64,000 nucleotides of DNA from Leptoclinus maculatus (GCA_032191485.1 JAVDOI010000179.1:62001-126000); one strand, 5' to 3'; shown: positions 40,179 to 50,902, counted from the first letter of the stretch. Made by a program: numbers and translations. Notes: a model not told the origin generated them from the letters alone.

Positions 40179-40307
40179 CTACAGCGTGGTGAGCTCCATG
40201 AGTGTCCCGGCGAAGACGGCGAGCGTCCCGATGATGCACACGGCCATGAACACACAGAGCAGGATGTGGTCCAGAACCATGGCCACGAACTTCCACTCCT
40301 CTGCTGC
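40179..40307 (-). CDS. chrna1: Muscle nicotinic acetylcholine receptor alpha subunit, last coding exon (TM4)
   Basis: The minus strand encodes [17 protein letters not shown] followed by [17 protein letters not shown] and a short tail to a TAG at 40179-40181. This matches the end of the nicotinic receptor alpha-1 family: the amphipathic MA helix end ([13 protein letters not shown]) and transmembrane segment M4, then the short extracellular C-terminus. The exon start is set by a good acceptor on the minus strand: a long TC-rich tract, then CTCAG, just before GCAGCAGAG. The subunit binds acetylcholine in the pentameric channel of the neuromuscular junction. The next upstream exon should lie to the right on the minus strand, but I could not find it in this window; plus-strand candidate exons and transposons occupy that space. 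It may therefore be a long-intron gene or a stranded fragment. Related alpha subunits are possible but fit M4 less well. Confidence 0.7.
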   Translation of the reverse strand, partial: AAEEWKFVAMVLDHILLCVFMAVCIIGTLAVFAGTLMELTTL

Positions 40308-40584
40308 CTGAGACGAGACGAGGAAGGAAGAGAGAGAGAGACAGAGAGAGTCGTGTTTGAAGTGCTCTGACTAGGAGTGAACGTTATTTGGGTATTTAGT
40401 AAACGGTATGTGGTACTGATGTCATTTTACATCAGTTGTATGATGGGTTTGGCTGCTTTATGTGTTTAAAGTTTGCTTTACACACATGAGACTTGTTGTG
40501 TTTCTGGTCCCCATTTGTTGGTGTGGTTACCAAGGTACATGAAAAAAATCTTATAATTAATTACATTTGAATTAAATTTAATGG
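40308..40584. other. Intronic or flanking sequence, GA-rich at its start
   Basis: It begins with the acceptor and polypyrimidine tract (minus strand) of the receptor exon. The rest is AT-rich with no recognised feature. Confidence 0.5.
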
Positions 40585-40830
40585 AAATGTAAAGGAATAT
40601 TTTGACATTTGGGAAAATTAGCTTTTTGGCAGAGAGACGAGACGATTGATACGAGTCTCTGTGTCTGTACAGTGAATGTGAGGCTGGAGACAGCAGCCGG
40701 TTAGCTTAGCTTAGCACAAAGACTGAAAACGGAGGTAAACAGCTAGCCTGGCTCCGCCCAAAGGCTCTCTTATTGACACGTTATGTCTTGTTTGTTTAAT
40801 CCGAACAAGACATAACGTGTTAATATCTGA
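40585..40830. mobile_element. Teleost MITE fragment with a perfect hairpin
   Basis: The stretch GGTTAGCTTAGCTTAGCAC followed by AAACAGCTAGCCTGGC is a very common fish MITE signature. Its 3' part holds a 17-bp perfect inverted repeat (40776-40792 with 40804-40820, 11-nt loop). The exact superfamily and full ends are not determined. Confidence 0.6.
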
Positions 40831-41966
40831 GAATTCCAGATGAGAACGGTTAGCATACAGCCCTCAAATTGAAGAGTTACTGATTGCAATTTATTTCTGA
40901 ATATTTGCAAGCATTTATCTATGATCAATACTTGTTGATAAAATATTAAGAAACTGGTCTGGTTCTGCAAGAAACGATGTCATATCCTCTATTGCATATT
41001 TAGGCCTGTAATTTCTCATACATCCTCACTCCTCTGACGCATGCTTACTCATAATCTCCTTGCTGTCATTGTTTTTTTTAGTGCTGTCAATCGTGGTATC
41101 AGCTGGTCACATGTGATAGCACAGCGACACACCTACGTTGTTAGACATCATCCTGTCTGCTGTTAAACGAGACTCTCTCAGACTTTAGTACGTTCATGTC
41201 AAACGATCTATTATGATGAAAAGTATTTACTTTCTCTTGATTTACTTACTGTAGTATACTTTGTACTACAAGTGGACTATCGCATCACCTTTGTTCATGT
41301 AAACGCACCTCGTAGTTTTGTTGTAATATGACCCGGCAAATTAACATAATGCTAAAGTTACATCCTTTGCATGTTTGTAGGAATCTGAACTGAGCTGTAG
41401 GATCTTGTTTCATTTAGCTAGCGATGGCTGCTGCCTGTCTGTTGTCCTGTGAGCACGCTTTGATCAGACAGAAATAGATGGGAGGGAAGGCGGGACAGAG
41501 CAGCCACTTGGAGCTGTCAATCATTGCCCACTTTAAACTCCCAATTTACGCAGGATACCGAACCACCGGTGCACAATACAAGGTGCTGAGACTCTTTTGT
41601 GTTTGCTGACACGTTCCAGCTGGAAAGTGACAGAAGTGTGGAGATTATTTCTGGTTGTATTTGAGTCCATGATGATATTGTGGGCTGGAAATAAGCTTTT
41701 GACCAAATGTCTTGTGACAGTCTGTTGAGGAGAGTTAATCGATCCTCTGCTGTTAGAATGCATTTGAGCAGAAGAAAACAGAATAGGTTGCCACTTACCC
41801 TCAAATTGAATCTGTTCACTTTCCCCTTGAAGTTGTGTCATCTCCTAATCGGGCATGAATTGTTGTTGAATGGGTATGTTTGGCTAGAAATAACTAGTTA
41901 CTTCTGGCTGCAGTCTTGTCTATTAAGATTATTGTCAGTGAATTAATTCATTCTTCCTATTCTATT
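40831..41966. other. Unassigned non-coding sequence
   Basis: No gene, splice-flanked exon or named repeat recognised. The overlapping 100-codon minus-strand frames near 41517-41841 have no domain. Confidence 0.5.
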
Positions 41967-42685
41967 GTCTGTCTTTCTCCCTCCCAACCTCCCTGTCTGT
42001 CTTTCTCCCTCCCAACCTCCCTGTCTGTCTCCCTGTCTCCCTCCCTCCCTGTCTACCTCCCTCCCTCCCTGTCTTTCTCCCTCCCTCCCTCCCTCCCTCC
42101 CTCCCTCCCCTGTCTTTCTCCCTCCCTCCCTCCCTCCCTGTCTCCCTGTCTGTCTCCCTCCCTGTCTCCCTCCCTGTCTGTCTCCCTGTCTGTCTCCCTT
42201 CCTCCCTCCCTCCCTGTCTTTCTCCCTCCCTCCCTGTCTGTCTCCCTCCCTCCCTGTATCCCCGTCTCCCTGTCCCCCTGTCTCCCTCCCTGTCCCCCTG
42301 TCTGTCTGTCTCCCTCCATCCCTCCCTCCGTCTCCCTCCCTCCCTCCCTGTATCCCCGTCTCCCTCCCTCTCTCCCTCCCTCCCTCCCTGTCTGTCTGTC
42401 TCCCTCCCTGTCTGTCTCCCTTCCTCCCTCCCTCCCTTTATCCCTCCCTGTCTCCCTGTCTCCCTCCCTCCCCTGTCTTTCTCCCTCCCTCCCTGTCTCC
42501 CTGTCTCCCTCCCTGTCTGTCTGTCTCCCTCCCTGTCTCCCTCCCTGTCTGTCTCCCTCCCTCCCTGTCTCCCTGTCTCCCTCCCTGTCTGTTTGTCTGT
42601 CTCCCTCCCTGTCTCCCTCCCTCCCTGTCTCCCTCCCTCCCTGTCTCCCTCCCTCCCTCCCTCCCTCTCTCCCTCCCTCCCTCCC
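41967..42685 (+). repeat. 720-bp pure pyrimidine tract (CCCT/CTGT/TCTCC repeats)
   Basis: Almost every base is C or T apart from the G in CTGTCT units and a few A. The tract mixes CCCT, CTGTCTCC and CTTTCTCC motifs. It ends at a CCCACAG splice-acceptor-like site. Long open frames (SLPPSL, GGREGDRE) on both strands are composition artefacts. Confidence 0.95.
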
Positions 42686-42689
42686 ACAG

Positions 42690-42768
42690 AAGGTGCAGAA
42701 AGAGAGCCAGTGTGATCCTGTCGACAGAGGACCAGAGTAACTTCCAGATCACTCCGATGAAGATCAAA
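42690..42768 (+). CDS. Candidate exon 1 of an unrecognised gene
   Basis: It follows CCTCCCTCCCACAG and precedes GTGAGG, both good splice signals. Only one frame is open through it: RCRKRASVILSTEDQSNF then QITPMKIK. I do not recognise the protein. It ends in phase 0, whereas the next candidate exon needs phase 2. Either an exon is missing, one of the two is not an exon, or a weaker donor at about 42820 (phase 2, leaving a roughly 88-bp intron) is used, extending the frame through RLRFIENFKATATEDFR. Its position directly after a huge pyrimidine tract makes the acceptor call easy to obtain by chance. Confidence 0.3.
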
Positions 42769-42907
42769 GTGAGGCTCCGTTTCATTGAGAATTTCAAAGC
42801 GACGGCGACGGAGGATTTCCGGTGCTAAACGCTTTCTCTCCGGTTTGTGTGATCGGGTGTGAAAAGGAGCCATTGGTGTGAAATGCGGCCTTTTGTTGGC
42901 TTACAAG

Positions 42908-42958
42908 GAGGAATGACACGTGGTACTACAAGAACTTCAAAGAGTTTGTAGGAGACAA
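42908..42958 (+). CDS. Candidate exon 2 of an unrecognised gene
   Basis: The frame reads NDTWYYKNFKEFVGD and stops at a strong donor (AA|GTAAGG), leaving two bases. These join the next candidate exon at 47098 in frame, giving ...FVGDN then VKIPTQ. Aromatic and charged residues make it look like real coding sequence. The acceptor (TTACAAG or TTACAAGGAG) is weak. The protein family is not recognised. Confidence 0.45.
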
Positions 42959-43424
42959 GTAAGGATCCCTTTACAGCCGGCTGAATCTTACTTTTCATGA
43001 TATTTCAGAGGACAGCTGTGATGAGCAGAAACATGCTGCCAAATGAATTACATGCAGGACAATCTAAGAAGACGATACTGGTTCAGTATAGTTAGTCTGT
43101 GTGAGTTATGAGTTATGCTTAGGAGGGCCGGCATTCATCCCACTTTGGATGGAGCAGATCTCATTTCTGCAAATCTGACCCAGTTTCTTTGTGGATCTAG
43201 TCCATGACAACCCAGGGTTCAGACCAGGAAGCAGAGTTATAGTCTTACACACTTCTCTGAGCTTCCATTAGAGCAGCTACTTACCCAAAACCATATGGAG
43301 ACTGTGTCTGCCCCACGGCCACTTAAATTAATTAAATCAAAAGTAAACAGTCGAGGAGTTATATTAAATAATCTAATCCAAGTTAAAACTAACGCAACAG
43401 TGCAACAAAATAGGATAATTAAAT

Positions 43425-43970
43425 GTGGACTTAAATATCAGATCTTTGTCATCTAAAGCTGTATTAGTAAATGAGTTAATATTAGATAATCATATTCATT
43501 TATTTTGTCTTACTGAAACCTGGCTGTGTAATGAAGAATATGTCAGCCTAAATGAATCAACTCCTCCAAGTCATATTAATACTCATATTCCTCGAGGCTC
43601 CGGCCGAGGAGGTGGAGTAGCAGCCATCTTTGACTCAAGCCTATTATTGAACCCTAAACCTAAACTAGACTATAACTCATTTGAAGGCCTGGTTCTTAGT
43701 CTTTCACACCCAACGTGGAAAACAATACAGCCAGTTATATTTGTTATAGTGTACCGGGCCCCAGGTCCGTATTCTGAATTTCTATCAGAGTTTTCTCAGT
43801 TTCTGTCAAGCCTGGTCCTTAAAACAGATAAAGTAATTATTGTAGGTGACTTTAATATTCATGTGGATGTTGAGAATGATAGCCTTAGTACTGCGTTTAT
43901 CTCATTATTAGATTCGATTGGTTTCTGTCAGAGTGTACAGAAACCCACTCACTGTTTTAACCCTCGACCT
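43425..43970 (+). pseudogene. LINE endonuclease (APE-type) portion
   Basis: The frame opens with LNIRSLSSKAVLVNELI, then LFCLTETWL, GRGGGVAAIF, VIVYRAPGP and VIIVGDFNIHVD. These are the conserved motifs of the apurinic/apyrimidinic endonuclease that nicks target DNA in CR1/L2-group LINEs (the TETWL glutamate and the GDFNIH aspartate/asparagine are present). The frame shifts by one base at about 43965-43975, in the KPTHCFN region; downstream homology continues in the next frame. The part N-terminal to 43425 has stops. The enzyme cannot be made as one product from this copy. Confidence 0.85.
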
Positions 43971-46299
43971 GGTTCTGACTTATGGCATCTCAATAGAAGA
44001 TTTAATAGTCTTTGCACAGAACCCTCTCTTGTCGGACCATTATCTAATAACTTTTGAATTCCTACTAACGGAGTGTGCGCCATTAAGCAAGAGTTACTAC
44101 ACTAGATGTCTATCTGATGGTGCTGTAGCTCAGTTTAAAGAAGCGATTCCATCTTTATTCAACTCAATACCATGCTTTGATATAACAGAGGACTCCTGTG
44201 ATAACTTTAGTCCGACCCAGATTGATCATCTTGTCGATAGTGCTACAAGCTCACTGAGAAGGACACTAGACTCTATTGCTCCTCTAAAAAAGAAGGTAGT
44301 AAAACAAAGGAGGTTCGCTCCATGGTATAACCCTCAAACCCGTAAATTAAAGCAGACATCGCGAAAACTTGAAAGAACATGGCGTTCCACTAACTTGGAA
44401 GAATCTCGGTTAGTCTGGCGAGACAGTCTTAAGATATATAAGAAGGTCCTCCGTAATGCCAGAGCAGCCTATTACTCATCGTTAATAGAGAAAAATAAGA
44501 ACAACTCCAGGTTTCTCTTCAGCACTGTAGCCAGGCTGACAGAGAGTCACAGCTCTGTTGAGCCGCGTATTCCTATAGACCTCAGTAGTAATGACTTCAT
44601 GAACTTCTTTAATGATAAGATCATACCTATTAGAGAGAGCATTAACAATGTACTGCCCTCGACTAGTACCGATCTTTCCTCAAATAGGGTACCCTTAGAA
44701 ACAGCTGCAAACCATGATATATGTTTAGATGGCTTTACTCCCATCGATCTTGATAAATTAACTTCAACAATCTCTAAGTCTAAACCCTCTACCTGTCTCT
44801 TAGACCCTATACCGACTAGACTGCTTAAAGAAGTGCTACCATTAATTAGCACGTCTCTACTAGATATGATCAACCTGTCTCTACTAACAGGCCATGTACC
44901 ACAGTCCTTCAAAGTAGCTGTAATTAAACCTCTTCTTAAGAAGCCCACTCTCGACCCAGAGGTGTTGGCTAACTATAGGCCGATCTCCAACCTTCCATTC
45001 CTCTCTAAGATCCTTGAGAAAGCAGTAGCTAATCAGTTGTGTGACTTTCTACATAACAATAGTTTATTTGAGGATTTTCAGTCAGGATTTAGAAAGCATC
45101 ATAGCACAGAGACAGCTCTGGTAAAAATTACTAATGACCTTCTAATTGCATCAGACAAAGGACTTGTCTCTGTTCTTGTCTTGTTAGACCTTAGTGCTGC
45201 GTTCAACACCATAGACCATTACATCCTGTTACAGAGACTTGAACATTATATCGGCATCAAAGGAACCGCACTGAACTGGTTTAAGTCCTATTTATCGGAT
45301 CGATCTCAGTTTGTATATGTAAACGATGAAGCCTCGATGAGGACCAACGTTAGTTATGGAGTTCCACAAGGTTCTGTGCTTGGACCAATTCTGTTCACCT
45401 TATATATGCTTCCTTTAGGTAATATTATCAGAGAACATTCTATAAAGTTTCATTGTTATGCAGATGATACTCAATTATATATATCAATTAAACCAGATGA
45501 AACAAACCAGCTCACTAAACTACAAGCATGTCTTAAGGACATAAAAACCTGGATGACCTGCAACTTCCTGATGTTAAACTCAGACAAAACTGAAGTTATT
45601 CTACTAGGCCCAGAACACCTCCGAAATCAGTTATCTAATGACATAGTTTCTCTAGATGGCATTGCGCTGGCATCCAGCTGCACCATAAAGAATCTTGGAG
45701 TCATTTTTGATCAGGATTTGTCTTTTAATTCTCAGATAAAACAAATTTCTGGGACTGCCTTTTTTCACCTACGTAATATTTAAAAAATCAGGCACATCTT
45801 GTCTCATAGCGATGCAGAGAAATTAGTTCATGCATTTGTTACCTCTAGACTAGATTACTGCAATTCCTTATTTTCAGGTTGCTCTAATAAATCTCTTAAA
45901 TCTCTCCAGCTGATTCAGAATGCTGCAGCTCGTGTACTAACAAGAACTAAGAAAAGAGATCATATTAGTCCTGTATTAGCTTCTCTGCACTGGCTCCCCG
46001 TAAAATCTAGAATAGAATTAAAAATTCTTTTACTTACCTACAAAGCCCGAACTGGTCGGGCACCATCATATCTTAAAGAGCTTATAGTACCATATTATCC
46101 TACTAGAGAGCTGCGCTCCTCTAATTCAGGGTTACTTGTAGTTCCTAGAGTCTTAAAGAGTAGGATGGGAGCCAGAGCCTTCAGTTACCAAGCTCCTCTT
46201 TTGTGGAACAAGCTTCCCGTTTCAGTCCGGGGGGCAGACACACTCACCACATTTAAGAGTAAGTTTAAGACTTTCCTTTTTGATAGTGCTTATAGTTAG
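43970..46299 (+). pseudogene. LINE reverse transcriptase, one in-frame stop
   Basis: After the frameshift the frame runs to 45783 and, past a single TAA (45781-45783), continues in the same frame to a TAG at 46297-46299. Reverse transcriptase motifs run in order: [63 protein letters not shown], and the catalytic YADDTQLY box. The second aspartate of motif A (normally AFDT) is asparagine here. The C-terminal part includes SRLDYCNSLFSG and a LHWLPVKSRI motif common to this LINE group. The enzyme would copy LINE RNA at nicked target DNA. With a frameshift, a stop and a motif change, this copy is presumably inactive. Confidence 0.9.
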
Positions 46300-46432
46300 G
46301 GCTGGCTCAGGTCTGCCTTGGACCAGCCCTTAGACAAACTGGTATAGGCGTAGACTACAGGGGGACTTCCTAGGATACACCGAGCTCCTCTCTCCTCTTC
46401 TTCATCTCTGTCTGTATGAATTGATGTCCCAT

Positions 46433-46720
46433 TAATGCTCACTACTAACTCTACTTCTTCCCCGGAGTCTTTGTGCTTTCTCTCCTCACAGGTTTCCATG
46501 TATCGTGGTGTCATGTGGACCCTGGTCCTTCCTCCCGCCTTAACCCTGCTGACTCCCACTAATAAATAACACTCTTATTATTACTTACATTACTATTTCA
46601 TATTACCGGTACCATTAATGCACATTATTGACCAGCTTCTTCACCAGAGTATCTGTGCTTTATCGCCTCACAGGTACCTCTGGATCCGGGTTGTACCTGG
46701 ACCTGGTCTTTCCACCTGCC
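46433..46720 (+). repeat. Two diverged direct repeats in the LINE 3' UTR
   Basis: Segments at about 46433-46540 and 46614-46720 align throughout (TAATGC...CTTCTTC..., TGTGCTTT...CCTCACAGGT, GGACC...CTGGTC). The second one is the closest match to block B of array 2. Confidence 0.6.
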
Positions 46721-47097
46721 GTAGTTCTGTCATACATTGAATGTGTTGAAATTACATTGCATGTGTTGTAAATTTGTTATGCTGTTCAACACTTGACATC
46801 TATTGCACTTCTGTCCATCCTGATAGAGGATCCCTCCTCTGTTGCTCTCCCTAAGGTCTCTTCCTCTTTTCTCCCCGTTAAAGGTTTTTTTTGGGGGAGT
46901 TTTTCCTGTTCCGATGTGAGGGTTCCGGGACAAGATGATGTCATGTGTACATATTGTAAAGCCCTCTGAGGCAAATTTGTGATTTTGGGCTATACAAAAT
47001 AAATTGAATTGAATTATGGCACCCCTCAGCAGTGTGGGGGTCTGCCTTAGTGGTTCATGTGAATGGCTGACACACCATTCTGTCACCTGACCTGCAG

Positions 47098-47203
47098 TGT
47101 GAAGATTCCAACACAGTCAGAGGACGAGCCGATCGGCTGCTTTGAGCTTGAGGATGACTGGAACGATGTGGAGATCAAGCTGCAGCAGTGTCGCGTTGCA
47201 AAG
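47098..47203 (+). CDS. Candidate exon 3 of an unrecognised gene
   Basis: Preceded by TGACCTGCAG and followed by GTACAC, the exon is open in the frame set by the upstream donor (phase 2) and ends in phase 0. It encodes VKIPTQSEDEPIGCF then ELEDDWNDVEIKLQQCRVAK, a hydrophilic acidic segment with helical character and no low complexity. Phase agreement across a 4.1-kb intron supports a real gene. No family is recognised and no further exon is seen before 47413, where a repeat begins. Downstream exons may lie beyond the transposon block or be lost. Confidence 0.5.
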
Positions 47204-47412
47204 GTACACACTGCATCCAGGACACACTTTGTCTTTCTTCCTCACATTTCAACCTCATCATTTAATTCTGTAACACTGTTTTTTGTTACTTCAACATTTT
47301 GTTATTTAGTAGTATTCAGGGCTTCCAAAATGCACTAAAAAGAGAACAGGTATGGCTACATACTAAAGTAGGCTAAATGAAGGCCATCATTTTCAATTTG
47401 CTGTCATTGTCT

Positions 47413-50400
47413 TGTAACGCGCGGTGCCGCCGCACGTGTTAATAAATAAATAAATAAAGAGAGGCCTCCTGTTGGAAACGAACAGAAGTGAACGAGCGAT
47501 CTCTCAGAAGTGTATACGGCGACTGAGAGGACCTCGCCGGCGACGGGCAGACCCGAGCTGCCGCCGGGGTGACCACGGATCCACCAGACTCGTGTCTCGA
47601 TGTCCGGTCGTCCCCCTGTGAGTGCCCCTAGTGCATACAAGGACTGCGAGAAGGGGGAGAGATGCGGAGGACCAGTTCTCTCTCTATATGACTCACTCAC
47701 CTGGCCTTAAGGAGAGTGCCTGAAAAGGAGACAGTGTTGCTCCTGAGCATTCCCCCGAATTTGCCTCGATAGCCTCCGCTTAAGAGAGACCTATACAGGT
47801 AGCCAATCTTACCAAATAGTAATAAATCACCAACAGAATAGCAACCAGTATCGCGCTTGCTGTATTGTCTCGATCGCAAAACATTGAGTTACTTTTTAGG
47901 TTAGTCTTTTGCTCGAATAGCCGTCGGATTTAACGTCTTTATTAATTTTGTATAAGTTCTAAATATTTGTATTACCCCTGCCCAGAGCCCAACAGATATA
48001 AAGCTCTTTTCAAACTTTTGCTTGAAGCGGGGCTTTCCCCGGTCTTCTCTTAACTATAGAAACGGATGTTAGTATATGTAGGTGTGTGTGCAGTAGTTGC
48101 ATCAGTCGTGTGCCGTGCTGGAAGTCCTTCAACTTACCACAGGGGCTGGGTGATCTCCCCCCCGGAGGAGACCCCTTCTGTCCGGTCTTCCCAGAAGAGA
48201 GGTTGAAAAAGGAGTCGGCCGAAAAAGTTCAATTATCAGTTATTTTATTTTTGTCCAATTCAAAGTAAATCTTTTTGTTCCAATACAAAGGAAAAATGAT
48301 CAATTAACCTTCTGGGCCCGAGCGACGACCAATTGGTCGTTCAGTGGGCCGAACAGAACCGAGCCGGTACCGAAGAAAGCTATTTTCGGTAGCAAATATA
48401 ATATTTCCACAACCATGTAGCATAACGTTTGAACGAAGAATTTCTCATGAACCGAAGCATGTGTAACACTTTACACACTCAAAACACAATAAAACACGAT
48501 CTACGACAACATTCCTAGCCTCGTGCTAAATATCGTCACTTTTTCGCGTTCATTTGGCCGAGATACGCATCAGAAATAGTCCCTCAAAAGACGCTAATCA
48601 ACCGGCCGGCCTAAAGCTGTGTAGTTAGCAGCCGTAGCATTCAAGCACGCTTCGAACCTACAACTCCAATTCCCTCTCCGGGAAACCCTTCAAAGTTGAC
48701 CGGGGGGACAGCAGCCCCCAGCAACGATAACTCAGCCAAATAATTATGGGATGGTACTCACAGTTTTGAAGCAAAATCATCAAACAGTGTCCTTATACTC
48801 CATTTTGACCGCTGAAACGGCTCCTACTGTCCATTTCCGTTGTAAAAAACGTTGTGAAACAAAGGAAGGGGGGTCAAACACGCGAGGCGAGGCAGTCTCG
48901 GCTATTTATGCGCCGGCTCTTCGGCTTAGATCGGATTTTTTCGGAAAACTAAAGACTTCCTGGTAAATCTGTTAACGCCATTCGATTGGCCACATCCAGC
49001 CACGTGCACAGAGCGAAAAAAAACGAAAATCGACCAATCAGGGGCTCTACAACGGCCCAATACACACCAGCTATTGCGCAATCCTCCCGTAGCTCGCCGG
49101 CCTGGAGAGCTTTGGAGACGGTTCCAGCTCTCCAAAATGATTTCTAACTGCTGTATGTGATGGATTGTGCATGTAGGAAGGAAGTTAAATATATAGTTAT
49201 TTAGCTTCTAAAAGTACAATGGAACAGCTGGAGAGGCTGTTTCTCACATGACGACCTCTCGTGACCTCTCGTACACGTTTATGTCTCTTGCTCTGGCCTA
49301 CTTCACTCTATTCACTCCAATTCTTTTGTGGGTGACTACTGCCATCATTTGCTATGATGGTGGGTGGGTTTTAGGCTTTCCTCTGCCTAATTTAATATAG
49401 TATTATGAATAATAGTGCTTTCTCACCATACGAATTTGACATAGGGCTGTGTTCCATCTTCAGCAGCCATTAACCAGTAACATATAGAACCTATTTACTC
49501 AAATCATATGAGCAAACCCTTCTTAGTGTTAATAATTCTTTGCAATGGTTCAAATAGACCTTGTAGTTGGAGTGTAGGGCCCTTTGAGTATGTGTAAAAT
49601 ATTTTCGAAAATTAGTCCAAAAATTGTCTAGGGCCCGACTTAAAGAACAAAATCGAAAAAGAATTTAAAAACCCTGAACTCAGTGAGCAAGCTATTTTCA
49701 AAAGTCCGGAGATTCTAAGAAATCAGTTTTAACCCCACGCCGGTAAAGACCTGGTGGACTTCTCCCTCAATCACGCCCCGATCTTCTAAAACCGAGAATA
49801 TTTATACTCTAGATCTACCGGGGGTGTTTTCACCCCCACCCTTCGGTGCCTCTCTTGGGAGGCCTCACATGGGCTTGGTAACCCCCGTGAGTTTAGTCAT
49901 ACATTGATAGACCTGTTGTTGGTTACCCCAAAGACCTCTACTGATACTCAATGACATAGGAACACGCCATGCTCACTGGTTAATAATTATACTCTGACCC
50001 AGATACCTCCTCGTAAGATTTCAACAGGTTACAGGGATAAATGGTAATACATCAAACAATAGAAAAAAAATTCAACACATAATACACCATTGTGCCCAGC
50101 GTATGATTAATAACTGAGTATACTCATATATACGTACTCTTCTGCATTAAAGCGTCCATGTCCTTACGGGACAAGAATACGGACGCGGCTCAAGGCCTTA
50201 ACAAAAGTTAAAGGTAACTTACATAAAAAGTCAAAAATTAAAAGTGTGTGTGTTAAGGCTAAGCCTAAAAGTGTGTGTGTTAAGGCTAAGCCTAAAGTTA
50301 AAGGTAACTTACATAAAAAGTAACAAATTAAAAGTGTGTGTATGAAGGCAAAGCCTAAAAGTTAAAGGTAATTTACATAAAAAGTAAAAAATTAAAAGTG

Positions 50401-50583
50401 TGTGTGTGAAGGCATGTGCAGTGACGCATGGCCAAGGGCTATGACCTGGCAGACATTAGTCCGGCGGCAGGCACCAAGGCCTGTGAGAAGGGTTAGGAAG
50501 GTTTAGGTCCGAGACTGTGTAAACATAATCCCCGGAGCATATCCCCCTGAACTGTCACCTAGACAGTACCTGTCCTAGGAAAG
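47413..50583 (+). mobile_element. Dispersed repeat X, copy 1 (with 1.3-kb extra segment)
   Basis: It begins TGTAACGCGCGGTGCC, as copy 2 does at 58748, and stays alignable through GCCTGTGAGAAGGGTTAGG to about CACCTAGACAGTACC near 50560. In copy 2 the end of the main homology reads CTGTTACA, so TGTAAC...GTTACA could be LTR-type ends of about 1.6 kb; no retroviral coding sequence accompanies either copy. Internal tandem pieces of GTGTGTGTTAAGGCTAAGCC lie at about 50250-50410. The class is unassigned. Confidence 0.65.
48306..49637. mobile_element. CpG-rich segment present only in copy 1 of repeat X
   Basis: Copy 2 goes straight from ATCAATTAA to GACTTAAAG; copy 1 has about 1.33 kb between. The segment starts TTAACCTTCTGGGCCCG and ends near AGGGCCCGACTTAA. 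It is rich in CpG. On the minus strand it has a CCAAT box (48985-48989) about 80 bp upstream of a TATA-like CATAAATAG (48902-48910). It may be an insertion into copy 1 or a deletion from copy 2. No open frame with a known domain is seen. Confidence 0.45.
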
Positions 50584-50586
50584 TCC

Positions 50587-50632
50587 GTGTGTGTGTGTGT
50601 GTGTGTGTGTGGGGGTGGGGGTGTGTATGGGG
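50587..50632 (+). repeat. GT/GGGGT microsatellite
   Basis: A GT run of about 24 bp followed by G-rich GGGGGTGGGGGT. It marks the right limit of clear homology with repeat X copy 2. Confidence 0.85.
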
Positions 50633-50639
50633 CTGTTTT

Positions 50640-50902
50640 CCATCTGATGAATGGACATAATCTAGTGTTTCCCATCAATTTCCTATGGCGGTCACTTTTG
50701 ACCGGGAACACCATGGGTGTTACAAAGTTCACTAAACCACTACAAATTCAATGAAAGTGGTGATCAGCAACCTGATATGTTCAAATGCCTAGTGTGGAGG
50801 ATATCATGAGGCCTTGAGGTAATCAGATGTAAAACACAATATTTATGATTGATTAAAGTTGTAAATCGGTCAGATTTGACCCGAACACGACAGGAGGGTT
50901 AA
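50640..50902 (+). mobile_element. piggyBac-type MITE, right end
   Basis: It ends TTTGACCCGAACACGACAGG then AGGGTTAA, the terminus of a very common fish non-autonomous family that duplicates TTAA targets. The upstream body (CACTTTTGACCGGGAACACC) fits the same family. The left terminus is not identified. Confidence 0.55.

Larger units (their letters stand above)
43095..47016 (+). mobile_element. L2/CR1-group LINE, 5'-truncated, nearly intact
   Basis: The element occupies most of the intron between candidate exons 2 and 3. It carries an apurinic endonuclease region, a reverse transcriptase region and a 3' UTR. The 3' end has the typical fish signature: a TTTTTTTTGGGGGAG stretch, the 'gccctctgaggc' segment, GGGCTATACAAAATAAA and a short ATTGAATTGAATT tail at 47000-47016. 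An upstream remnant (43120-43200, GIHPTLDGADLISANL-like frame) shows it starts within an ORF. Only one frameshift and one stop break the coding part, which suggests a fairly recent insertion. L2, Maui-like and Rex1-like lineages are alternatives. Confidence 0.85.

Noticed and set aside
42438..42797. Minus-strand frame (FSMKRSLTLIFIGVIWKLLW) as a receptor transmembrane exon
   Set aside because: It has no match to nicotinic M1-M3 motifs, and most of the frame is translated pyrimidine repeat.
41916..42873. Proline/serine-rich and glycine/arginine-rich frames of 270-300 codons
   Set aside because: Both strands are open through the same pyrimidine repeat, which is a composition effect.
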